Source: Patescibacteria group bacterium
Lineage (GTDB): Bacteria > Patescibacteriota > Gracilibacteria > BD1-5 > UBA6164
Direction of reading: 5' to 3'
Assembly: GCA_018623505.1 (NCBI GenBank)
Contig: JAAZVM010000022.1
Location: forward strand, 1-7,001
DNA length: 7,001 nucleotides
The notes beneath the pieces are model-generated. The model searched no databases. It was given only the letters and a program-made list of their open reading frames with translations, and was not told where the DNA came from. The position numbers were made by a program, and so were the translations under genes. This document shows positions 1 through 7,001 of this stretch, piece after piece (position 1 is the first letter of the stretch; each line of letters begins with the position of its first letter).

Positions 1-544
1 CTAAAATATCGAATTCTAGATTTACTATACTTCAAACTTTTAAGTCTCATATATTTGTAATTTCCTTAGTATGAGGAATTATAGAAACAGATAAATAATT
101 ATCTGAGTCTTCAACTATAGTTAAACTTACTCAGTTAATTGTTATACTTCATTTTTCTATTGTTAATTTATTATATTTTTCATCATATCATATATAATAA
201 AAAGTAGATCCGTCATTTTTTTCTTCTATTTTTATCACTTCTCATATAGTATCAACATGTCATGAAACAAAGTGTCAGTCCATAGTATCACTTAGTTTTA
301 AACTTCACTCTACATTAAAATAATCTCAAACTTTTTTCTTTGAATAATTTGTTTTGTCTATAGATTCTTGCATTACAAAAAATGTATATTTTTCTTCATC
401 ACTATCAATTATAGTCATACATGCTCAATCATGAGCTATACTTATTCATTGTTTTAATTCTTTTTTGAATATATTTTCAACTGTAAAATTACCATTTTCT
501 ATATTTATTATTTTTGCTTTTTTTTCTATTATCCCTGAAAACAT
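1..544 (-). CDS. ribE: Riboflavin synthase, alpha-type (partial; C-terminus beyond window edge)
   Basis: With UGA read as glycine, 181 codons are open from the ATG at 542-544 to the window edge. Riboflavin synthase is a cytosolic enzyme that dismutates two 6,7-dimethyl-8-ribityllumazine molecules to riboflavin, the last step of the pathway. The protein starts MFSGIIE, close to the family's MFTGIIE. It then shows the two internally similar lumazine-binding barrels: barrel 1 has GISIAHDGACMT (33-44) and DGHFVSGHVD (89-98), and barrel 2 has KGSITINGVSLT (131-142) and the ligand-contacting IPHT (156-159). About 200 aa is usual, so roughly 20 residues are missing. Twelve of 15 glycines are UGA, including both in DGHFVSGH. 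The gene lies 17 bp after the stop of the upstream HD gene and is probably cotranscribed with it. There is no clear Shine-Dalgarno; a GAGG lies about 19 bases upstream, which is too far. The family call is secure. Confidence 0.93.
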
Positions 545-560
545 TTTTTTAAATTAATAA

Positions 561-1643
561 TTAACCTCATATAGTATATCAAATTCTTTTTTTTATACAA
601 CTTGATAATTTCTCAAAATCAGACTTTGTATTATCTATATAATTTTTTAGTTTTGAGTAGTAAACCTCTCATATTTCTCTAGCTATGTTTAAAAGTTTTT
701 TTTCAGTTTCTTCTATTTTTTGTTCTATTCTTTCAGGTGTATCTTTCCATGCATCAACTATACTGCTTAAATTTTGCATTCTATCGCATATTTTCACTTT
801 TATTGCATTTTTACAAGCTGTTTCTAGTTCTTCATTACTAAGAGACATTTTGAATCTTTTTTTTAGTCTTAAAGCATAGTTTTTCATTGATTCAAGAGAT
901 TTCATATTTTCAAAATAAAAATCATCTCTTATTTTTTTGTATTTTTTTCTGAAGTATTCATACTCTTTGTAGTATTTTTCTTCAGATTTAGTTAGTTTAT
1001 AGTCTTCGCTTCAGTAAATCGCTATAGCAGATAAATTATCCAAATTATATTTTATTATATGAAGTTTTTTTCTTATTTTTTCTGATATTTTACCATTTTT
1101 ATTTATTATTCATTTCTTTTTTAATTTTTTGTAAAATTCTTTTTCTTCTGAGCTTTCTATAAAATGAATGATACTAGGTTTTGAAATCAATAATACTGAT
1201 AATGCATTTTGTTCTGAATATTCTCATTTCAAAGATTCAAAAGTAATGTCTTTATCTTCTATTAAGTCATGACACATAATAATTATAGCTATATTTATTT
1301 CGTTTATTATCTCTTTTACAATTTCTAATAAATCTGATTTTTTTGATTTTGATAAATCATCTAATCTAGAAAAAATTTCAAAATATATATCCAATACTCA
1401 TATTTGATGATATATAGCATCTTCTTCATTATCTCTTATATCTATTTTGTATTTATCTTTTGCTGATAAAAAGCTTCTTTTGAAATCAAAAAATCTATCC
1501 ATTAATTTTTTGTATATTTCAATCGGAAGTCTTTTTTTTATTTCATCATTAAATATTATATCTTCGTATTTTGCCATTAATTCCTTCGCATCCATTGATT
1601 TGTTTTGAATTTCAGTATCTTTAATGTCATTTTCATCAGTCAT
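561..1643 (-). CDS. HD-domain phosphohydrolase resembling the (p)ppGpp hydrolase half of RelA/SpoT (RSH-like)
   Basis: A 360-aa frame with UGA as Gly, from the ATG at 1641-1643 to the TAA at 561-563. RSH hydrolase domains remove pyrophosphate from (p)ppGpp using Mn2+ held by H...HD...D, with a nearby ED pair. Here H79 (YHQIG), HDLIED (125-130) and KICDRMQNL (284-292, giving D287 and N291) match those motifs in order. An ISKPS segment (153-157) sits where RSH proteins have the GVTK stretch. Spacing is unusual: the first H to HD is 46 residues, and HD to the last Asp about 161, against roughly 25 and 66 in ordinary RSH proteins. The excess is Lys/Glu/Tyr-rich helical sequence (about 160-265). 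No synthetase, TGS or ACT domain is present. The first 75 residues are charged and unrecognised; M17 is an alternative start. It has its own promoter and precedes ribE. HD fold is fairly secure; substrate (p)ppGpp is inference. Confidence 0.75.
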
Positions 1644-1672
1644 AAAAAAATCTATTATTGATAATACATTTC

Positions 1673-1699
1673 ATTATATACTATGATTTCAAAAGTCAA
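1673..1699 (-). promoter_or_regulatory. Promoter for the RSH-like gene and ribE
   Basis: Read on the minus strand there is a TTGACT -35 box (1694-1699) and a perfect TATAAT -10 box (1673-1678), separated by 15 bases, slightly short of the optimal 17. Transcription would start near 1666 and leave a leader of about 20 bases before the ATG at 1643. The -35 box overlaps the end of the T-run of the tgt terminator. It is the only promoter-like sequence in the 68-bp gap. Confidence 0.6.
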
Positions 1700-1733
1700 A
1701 AAAAAGAAGTTTTACTTATTTAAAACTTCTTTT
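1698..1733 (-). terminator. Intrinsic terminator of tgt, overlapping the gene's 3' end
   Basis: A perfect 12-bp inverted repeat (arms 1702-1713 and 1722-1733, AAAAGAAGTTTT and its complement) surrounds an 8-base loop. On the minus strand the 3' arm runs into eight Ts (1698-1705). The tgt TAA stop codon (1712-1714) spans the arm-loop junction, so the last codons of tgt are part of the hairpin. The stem is A/T-rich with two G-C pairs, as expected in so AT-rich a genome. Confidence 0.75.
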
Positions 1734-2893
1734 GGATAATCTTTCCAAAAATCTTCTCTGAATTTTTCAAATTGATTTTTTAGTATAGCTTCTCTAGCTT
1801 TTTTTCCAAGATTAATTAGAAAATATAAATTATGATAAGACAATAAACTCATTCAGTACATTTCTCATTCTGCAATTAAGTGCCTTAAATATCATTTTGT
1901 ATAATTTTTACATACTTTGCAATCACAATTTTCATCTAGAGGAGATTTATCTAGTTTGTATTTTAGATTTTTTATTTTTATATTTCATTTAAAGCTAAAA
2001 GCAACTCAGTGTCTTCATAATCTTGTAGGGAGTACACAATCAAACATATCAACTCATCTATAAATTCATTCTATTAAATCTTCTGGAGTTCAAACTCACA
2101 TAAGGTATCTTGGTTTATTTTTTGGTAGTATATCTTTAATCGTATCTAGTACTCTATACATGTCTTTTTTCGGTTCTCATACAGATAGTCATCATATAGC
2201 TACTCATGGAGTATCTAGTTTTGATATATACTCAGCACTTTCTTTTCTTAAATCATCATAAGTAACTCATTGAACTATAGGGAATAGAGCTTGTTTATAT
2301 AATCAATCCTTTTCTCTTTTTTCATTATTTTCTTTCCATCTTTTTATACACCTTTCTGCCCATCTGTGTGTTCTTTCCATTGCCGCTCTTGCGTACTCTT
2401 TAGTTGATTTTCAAGGTGCACATTCATCAAATGCCATTATTATATCTGCTCATATATTTGATTGAATATCCATTACATTTTCAGCATCAAAGTAATGCTT
2501 TGATCCATCTATAAAACTTCTAAAATGAACTCACTCTTCAGTTATTTTTACTAGGCTTTCATTATTTTTAAAACTTCATTCTCATCAAGTTTGTCATAAT
2601 GAAAATACTTGAAATCAACCAGAGTCTGTAAGTATAGGTTTGTTATAATTTTGAAATTTATGAGCTCATCAAAAGTCTTTTACTACTTCATCTCCAGGTC
2701 TTAAGTAAAGGTGATATGTGTTATTCAAAATAATTTCAGCTCACATTTCATCTAAATCTTCTTTTGAAATTCATTTTACAGTTGCCTTTGTTCAAACTGG
2801 CATAAATATAGGAGTTTTAAAACTTCCATGCTCAGTGAAAAACTCTCAAGCTCTTGCATCTTTATCAGTATTTTCTAGTTTAAATTCAAACAT
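1712..2893 (-). CDS. tgt: Queuine/preQ1 tRNA-ribosyltransferase (tRNA-guanine transglycosylase)
   Basis: A 393-aa full-length frame from ATG (2891-2893) to TAA (1712-1714), using UGA as Gly for 30 of its 35 glycines. The enzyme swaps guanine-34 in the anticodon of Asn, Asp, His and Tyr tRNAs for a 7-deazaguanine base (preQ1 in most bacteria), leading to queuosine. Visible motifs: TDSGGFQVFSL (89-99) with the general-base Asp90; FDECAPG (155-161); VQGVTYDDLR (207-216); GGLSVGE (234-240); MFDCVLPTR (283-291) with the nucleophile Asp285; and the zinc site C323-x-C325-xx-C328 plus H354, with the family's 26-residue C-to-H spacing. Length is ordinary for the family. It lies between two terminators, so it is probably transcribed alone. 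No Shine-Dalgarno is seen before the start. Neither queA nor queG is in the window. Confidence 0.97.
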
Positions 2894-2921
2894 AATTTTT
2901 TCTATATAAATAATTTTACAA

Positions 2922-2948
2922 ATTATAATAAAAAAAAATATAAAACAA
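2922..2948 (-). promoter_or_regulatory. Possible promoter of tgt
   Basis: On the minus strand, TATAAT (2922-2927) is preceded at 15 bases by TTGTTT (2943-2948), giving a leader of about 20 bases before the tgt ATG. The -35-like part lies inside the upstream terminator palindrome, and the region is almost pure A/T, so chance matches are likely. It is supported mainly by the need for a promoter after a strong terminator. Confidence 0.4.
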
Positions 2949-2980
2949 CTTTTAAAAGTTGTTTTATATTTTTTTTTATT
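2927..2980 (-). terminator. Perfect 54-bp palindromic terminator after the rseP-HD unit
   Basis: Positions 2927-2980 form a perfect inverted repeat with 27-bp arms meeting between 2953 and 2954, with no spacer. The inner core is ACAACTTTT/AAAAGTTGT, and the outer arms hold A/T runs of eight or more on each side. Read on the minus strand it is a stem followed by a T-run, as in intrinsic terminators. By symmetry it would also work on the plus strand. The TAA stop of the HD gene (2976-2978) lies within one arm. Confidence 0.8.
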
Positions 2981-3563
2981 CTAGTTCTTCAATCATTTTT
3001 TTTAGATTGTCAGTTTTTTTATCATCTCTTTCATTTTTTTGAGATACTGTATTAAACTCATACTCTTTCAATAGCTCTATTGATGCATGCTTCCATTCAG
3101 GATCATTTATTTTTATGTGTTTTATAATCTCAATTTCCATTTTTAATTTCTCATTTTTATCTCTGAAATCATCTCTTCATAGATTATCCATATCAGCATC
3201 TTTTATTATTTCTTCGTATTTATCTTTTGGCTTTCTGTAGTCTGGATCTGTACATAAAATTAGGCTTTCAATTTTTTCAATTTTATCTCTTGGATACAAT
3301 ACGCTTTTTAAATAATTACTTGCTATTTTTGCTCAAATAGGTTCATTTTTATCATACTGTATTATGAAACCAGTATCGTGAAACAATCAAGCTAACTCCA
3401 TCATTTCAATCTCATCTTTACTTAATCATTCTTTTTCTGATAGGTATCTAGCTCTTTCCATTACATCAATTGCATGATTATAGCTATGATAATAATGATC
3501 CTCTAAAGGCATTAAAAGTTTATTTACATATTTTTTTGCATTCTCAAGTATGTTTTCCTTCAT
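2976..3563 (-). CDS. HD-domain metal-dependent phosphohydrolase (195 aa)
   Basis: A 195-aa frame from ATG (3561-3563) to TAA (2976-2978) with UGA as Gly. It has the classic HD signature in order: YNHAIDV with H30, LFHDTGF with H62-D63, and KDADMDNLGR (121-130) with D122 or D124 as the last ligand. This predicts a compact helical hydrolase acting on phosphate esters or nucleotides with two bound metal ions. The HD fold covers about residues 20-145; the C-terminal 50 residues are charged and helical. There is no membrane segment or fused output domain, and the substrate cannot be told. It follows rseP by 9 bp and probably shares its mRNA; the palindromic terminator ends the unit. It belongs to a different HD family from the RSH-like gene at 561-1643. 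Confidence 0.85.
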
Positions 3564-3572
3564 TATATTTTC

Positions 3573-4877
3573 TTAAGAAATTATTTTATTTATATCATTA
3601 TATGCTATTATTAAACTTAAAGCAATTAATATTACAAAAAATATAAAATGTATTAATCACTCTACTTTGTTGGATAAAAATTTTTTTCAAAATACTTTAG
3701 TAAGTATTGAGTTTATTGTTATAAATATAAATCTTCATCAATCTAAAGCAGGAATTGGTAATAAATTAAAAACTCATAAATTAATAGAAATAATTGCTCA
3801 AATTATTATTATAAAAATAAATCAAGCTGATATAGATGAACTTATAAAATCAACTATTCCAATTGGTCAGCTCATATTTTCAATTGCTTCTTTTCTATCT
3901 TCTGGTTTATCGGGATTAAATATATTTTTTAATAAAATTCAGATTCATTTAAAAGTTAGCATTATTTGAGTTTTTGTTTCAATTAATGCATATTTTCATG
4001 AATTAAGAAACCCATATTTTATTAAATAATCTTCATTTATACTAATGTTTTCTGATATATATGATCATATTTTTCAGTCTCCGGGAATTTCTATAGTTAT
4101 ATTTTTATCTTCAAATTGAAAAATTATTTCTTCATTTTTACTATTTGTTACTATATCTATAACTTCACTTGGATTTTTTATATACTTATCTCAAATTTTA
4201 TATAATATATCTCACTCTATTATTCCATTTTTTTCAGCAAAACTTCAAGATATAGGGTATAATATAACTCAAGAATTTACTTTTAGTGCTCAATTTTCAA
4301 TTGCTTGCTCGTAAGTCGGTATAATTTGAGAATTATGATTAGTTTCAATTTTGTTATTTATTCAAATTGGTTTTATACCAATTAAAAATAATATAAAAAA
4401 TATAAAAAATGCTAAAACAAAGTTCATAAAAACTCAAGCTAATATTATTATAGCTTGCTGCCAATTTGGTTTATTTGCTATATTTTCATCTGAACTGTTT
4501 TCTATTAATCATTTTAATATTTCTTCCTTTTCTTGTAGGTCTAAAATTTCTCATTTTTCGTTATATATCTCTTCTCATTTTTTTAAATCTATTTCTAATT
4601 GCTCATTGTTATATATTTTTCAATTTTTATCATAAACATTGTAAGTATTTATTTGTTCTCATTTTAATCTTACAAATCATCAAATAGGTAACCAGTTTAA
4701 GCTAAAAAGTGTTCATTTTTTGTCATAAAATAATTTTTTTGCTCTTGGAGGTATTCATAATCAAAACTCTTCTACCTTCACTCAAAACTTTCTAGCGGCT
4801 GCAAAATGTCACCATTCATGGACTAATATAACTATGCTGAAGACTATAAAAGCCACTATTATTCATAAAAAAATCAT
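3573..4877 (-). CDS. rseP: RseP/RasP-family site-2 intramembrane zinc metalloprotease (M50)
   Basis: A 434-aa frame from ATG (4875-4877) to TAA (3573-3575) with UGA as Gly. Site-2 proteases cut transmembrane anchors such as anti-sigma factors and leftover signal peptides inside the membrane. TM1 (about 2-19) runs into the zinc motif HEWGH (20-24), whose Trp is TGG and Gly is TGA, showing the two codons are distinct. NWLPIGGFVRLKGE follows, as in RseP. TM2 (about 142-165) begins after KPNWQQ and holds AGVFMN. One PDZ-like domain (about 205-265; GSFAEKNGIIEGD) comes next. A late TM precedes the third zinc-ligand motif LPIPALDGG (373-381), and a last TM (about 408-428) ends the protein. One PDZ resembles RasP rather than the two-PDZ E. 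coli RseP. A charged segment of about 60 residues (75-138) precedes TM2. The gene heads a unit with the small HD gene. No anti-sigma gene is in view. Confidence 0.95.
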
Positions 4878-4905
4878 TTTTTTATTATTTATTTTTTAAA
4901 TTATT

Positions 4906-4935
4906 AATATATTATTTAAATATAAAAAAAGTCTA
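4906..4935 (-). promoter_or_regulatory. Candidate promoter of rseP
   Basis: On the minus strand a TAGACT -35-like box (4930-4935) is followed after 18 bases by TATATT (4906-4911); TAATAT two bases earlier is an alternative -10. The start would be near 4899, about 20 bases before the rseP ATG. The region is nearly all A/T, so this is a weak call. Confidence 0.4.
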
Positions 4936-4945
4936 TTTTTATTTT

Positions 4946-4974
4946 TTGATTTTTTTAGATAAAAGTTGTATAAT
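4946..4974 (+). promoter_or_regulatory. Promoter of the long plus-strand gene
   Basis: TTGATT (4946-4951) and a perfect TATAAT (4969-4974) are separated by exactly 17 bases. The transcript would start near 4981 and give a leader of about 25 bases before the ATG at 5006. It is back-to-back with the candidate rseP promoter: the two -35 boxes are only about 10 bp apart in the 128-bp divergent gap, so the units could share a regulator. Confidence 0.65.
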
Positions 4975-5005
4975 ATAGGAAAATATATATTAAAAAATAT
5001 TGTAT

Positions 5006-7001
5006 ATGGCAATAAATAATTTAGAAAATATCGAAACTCAAAAATGAAAAAAAGATCTAAGTCCAGAATTGTTAAGAGATTTTTCAGAGGATATTTATAA
5101 AGAAAAGTGACCTGAGTACCTTGAGTCACTATTTTCATGAGAAATAATGGAATCAGATTTATATTCTGATTTAGAAAAATATGCAAAATCTAAAGAAAAA
5201 TACAAGTTAGTAGATTTAAGTTGATTAAAAAATGATTTAGTTAAAAAAGTAAAACTAAATCTTTATTCAAAAAATATAGAACTGGTAAATAAAAGAAGCC
5301 TTTATAAAAACTATGTTTTAACTAATTTTAAAATACCAGGTACTAATAATTTTGTTGATGAATGATATTATAATAAAAATATACTTCCAAAGATTTCAAA
5401 ATTAGCAATTTCAAAAGTACAAACATTGATTGGTAATAAAACTTCTACTTTAAAATTATCAGAATGACTTTTAGTAGGAAATTATAAAAATAAAAAAAAT
5501 GAGGATTTTTTAGATTTATGTTCAAACTATACAGATTCATTTAAAAAAAATATAGAAGAAAATCTTGAATATATATCTAGATTGGATACAACTGCTGAAA
5601 ATTTTGAAAATCAGCTTTTAAGAGAGATAGCTGAAATATCTGAAAAAAGTAATGATGAAGAGTTTGTAAAAAAAGTTATTAATATTTTTTTTAATGAAAT
5701 TTCTTTAGATTTATTATTAAAATACAATTTAGTTAACTTAAATGATTTAAAAACATCTTTAATTAAAAAGTACTCTATTGATGAAGAATCTTTTGAAAAT
5801 GTGATTTCATCAAATAAAAGAAATATAAAAATACCTTCTTTTTACTTAAGTTTAAATGATTTAACATTATCATGATTTATTTATGATCTATTAAATGAGT
5901 CTTGAGAACTAAATACTAAAAATGATGAAAAAATCTTAGACGAAAATAATACAGAAGTTTCTAATTTGGAAGATCTTAGAAAGTATTTATTAGAAGAAGA
6001 TAGTTTAAAATCAAAAATTTCATTATTAGAAAATCTATCAACTGGTAATTTTATAGAAGTAAATAATGAAAAAACATGAAAAAATCATAATAATTATTTA
6101 GAAATTAAAAATATTGATTTTGAAAAACAATTGTTTTCTTTTTATATAAGATGAAAAGATGAAGTATATATTGATTGAGATGATGTAAAATCTAAAAATA
6201 TGAGTTTTTCAGATTTTATAGCTGAGTTTTCAGGTAAACATGTAAAACATATAAATTTTCAAAAACGATGAAAATTTTTAGAAAAAGTATCTGATTGAAC
6301 TTATAAAAGATCAGTAAGAAAAAATTATATTACAAAAAATGATATTGATTGATCAGAATTAGTGAATAGAAATGAGCTTATTTCTACACTTATAAAAGAT
6401 GAAAAAATTTCAGATGAATCTGGACTTGATAATTTCTTACAAAATACTTCTGAAGAAGAAAAAAAAGATTATAATTATCTAATAGATTGATTAAAAGAAA
6501 AAAATGTAGAAGAAGTTAATTTATCAAATATGATAAATTTTCTAGATAGTGAAGATAGTGATTGAAAAAAACATTGATTTTGAGTTTGAGTTACTTTTAC
6601 ATGAAAAAAAGATAATCTTTATACAGTTGAAAATATAGATTTTCAAGATGATACAGCTATAGTTTCTATAGTTTGAATATCTTGAAGAAAGGAAGAAATA
6701 GTTTGGGAAGATTTTATGGAAAATTTCTCTGATTTAAAGTCAAAAAGAGTTTCAAGTATAAAATCTTTTGATTGATTAAAAGATGAGGTTGACTCAAAAG
6801 AATCGATCTGGTGAGAAGAGTTTTCTATAAAAAACAATACTATAAATAAGAAAACTAATAATGAAAAACTAAAAGACTATGATTGTGATATATTGGTCTG
6901 AGCTGAAAAAACTGATTTTGATTCAGAACATAATATAATAAAAATACATAGTAATTCATGAAGAAATGTAACTGTAAGTTTTTGAGTTTTTGATTGAAAA
7001 A
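5006..7001 (+). CDS. Large uncharacterised protein with repeated beta-rich modules (partial; C-terminus beyond window)
   Basis: I do not recognise this protein. With UGA as Gly, 665 codons are open from the ATG at 5006 to the window edge; an in-frame TAA at 4991-4993 fixes the start nearby, with a TTG at 5000 as the only alternative. Glycine is UGA at 28 of 34 sites. No signal peptide or membrane helix is visible, so it is probably cytosolic. The N-terminal half (1-350) is Lys/Glu/Asn/Leu-rich and looks helical. The C-terminal half is more beta-like and Gly/Asp-rich. It contains two copies of a module ending in NIDF...FS...I..F (363-418 and 537-588) and perhaps the start of a third near 627. 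Residue 421 is the only CGN codon in the window. No catalytic motif, nucleotide-binding loop or cysteine pattern was seen. The gene is divergent from rseP and has its own good promoter. Confidence 0.85.
6092..6259 (+). repeat. Protein repeat module, copy A, in the large plus-strand gene
   Basis: Residues 363-418 run NYLEIKNIDF, then a hydrophobic strand (LFSFYI), a glycine turn, then SFSDFIAEFS and HVKHINF. The pattern is strand, strand, turn, short amphipathic helix, strand. It matches copy B at 6614-6769 in order, with a longer middle turn here. A Gly/Lys/Asn-rich stretch (TGKNHNN) comes before it. Confidence 0.6.
6614..6769 (+). repeat. Protein repeat module, copy B, in the large plus-strand gene
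   Basis: Residues 537-588 run NLYTVENIDF, then a hydrophobic strand (TAIVSIVGI), a turn, EIVWEDFMENFS and KRVSSIKSF. NIDF is identical to copy A, and the DF...FS and closing V..I..F spacing is kept. A glycine-rich stretch (HGFGVGVTFTGKK) precedes it. The DNA is diverged, so the duplication is old. A possible third copy starts near residue 627 and is cut by the window edge. Confidence 0.6.

Noticed and set aside
561..1643. Two separate small proteins (669-905 and 1398-1643)
   Set aside because: They are fragments of one 360-aa frame broken only by UGA codons, which are glycine here.
3667..4687. Plus-strand open frames opposite rseP (3667-3969, 4351-4635, 4466-4687)
   Set aside because: These are antisense to a clear rseP frame with catalytic motifs; they have no recognisable domains.
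4896..5186. Open minus-strand frame of 96 codons
   Set aside because: It lies across the divergent promoter region and antisense to the start of the long plus-strand gene, and its Phe/Leu/Ile-rich composition is what AT-rich antisense DNA gives.
1..7001. UGA read as tryptophan (table 4, mycoplasma-type)
   Set aside because: UGA falls on conserved glycines, and TGG already serves for Trp; Trp at these sites would destroy the Tgt and RseP active sites.
1..7001. Pseudogenes with many in-frame stops
   Set aside because: No TAA or TAG interrupts any of the six frames and no frameshift is needed; only UGA occurs, at glycine positions.
1..7001. CRISPR array, insertion sequence, tRNA or rRNA
   Set aside because: I saw no regularly spaced direct repeats, transposase motifs, terminal inverted repeats with target duplications, or cloverleaf or rRNA signatures; intergenic space is too short for most of these.

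Overview
The window comes from a bacterium that reads UGA as glycine (translation table 25), the code of the CPR lineages Gracilibacteria (BD1-5) and Absconditabacteria (SR1). Under the standard code every gene breaks into short pieces. With UGA as Gly, six long uninterrupted reading frames cover almost all of the DNA. In them, UGA falls on invariant glycines of known families: the TDSGGFQ loop of Tgt, the HExxH and LDGG motifs of RseP, and the SGH and NGxSLT motifs of riboflavin synthase. All four stop codons in the window are TAA. The DNA is very AT-rich (about a quarter G+C by eye). Arginine is written almost only as AGA/AGG, with a single CGN codon in the window.

Layout. Positions 1-4877 hold five genes on the minus strand. 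In transcription order they are rseP (site-2 intramembrane protease), a 195-aa HD-domain phosphohydrolase, tgt (tRNA-guanine transglycosylase), a 360-aa HD protein resembling (p)ppGpp hydrolases, and ribE (riboflavin synthase, cut by the left edge). A 128-bp divergent promoter region (4878-5005) separates them from one long plus-strand gene at 5006-7001 that runs off the right edge. That gene encodes an unrecognised soluble protein with a repeated beta-rich module.

Transcription units read from the sequence: rseP and the small HD gene form one unit, ending in a perfect 54-bp palindromic terminator. tgt is a single-gene unit whose own stop codon lies in the loop of its terminator. The RSH-like HD gene and ribE (17 bp apart) form a third unit with a good promoter just after the tgt terminator. 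The long plus-strand gene has a well-spaced sigma70-type promoter. No gene start has a convincing Shine-Dalgarno sequence.

Functionally the recognised genes are housekeeping or stress-related: membrane proteolysis, nucleotide-signal hydrolysis, tRNA wobble modification and flavin synthesis. I saw no mobile element, CRISPR array, tRNA, rRNA or defence gene. The least explained parts are the recoded UGA, the lone CGA codon, the split RSH-like domain and the long repeat-bearing protein.
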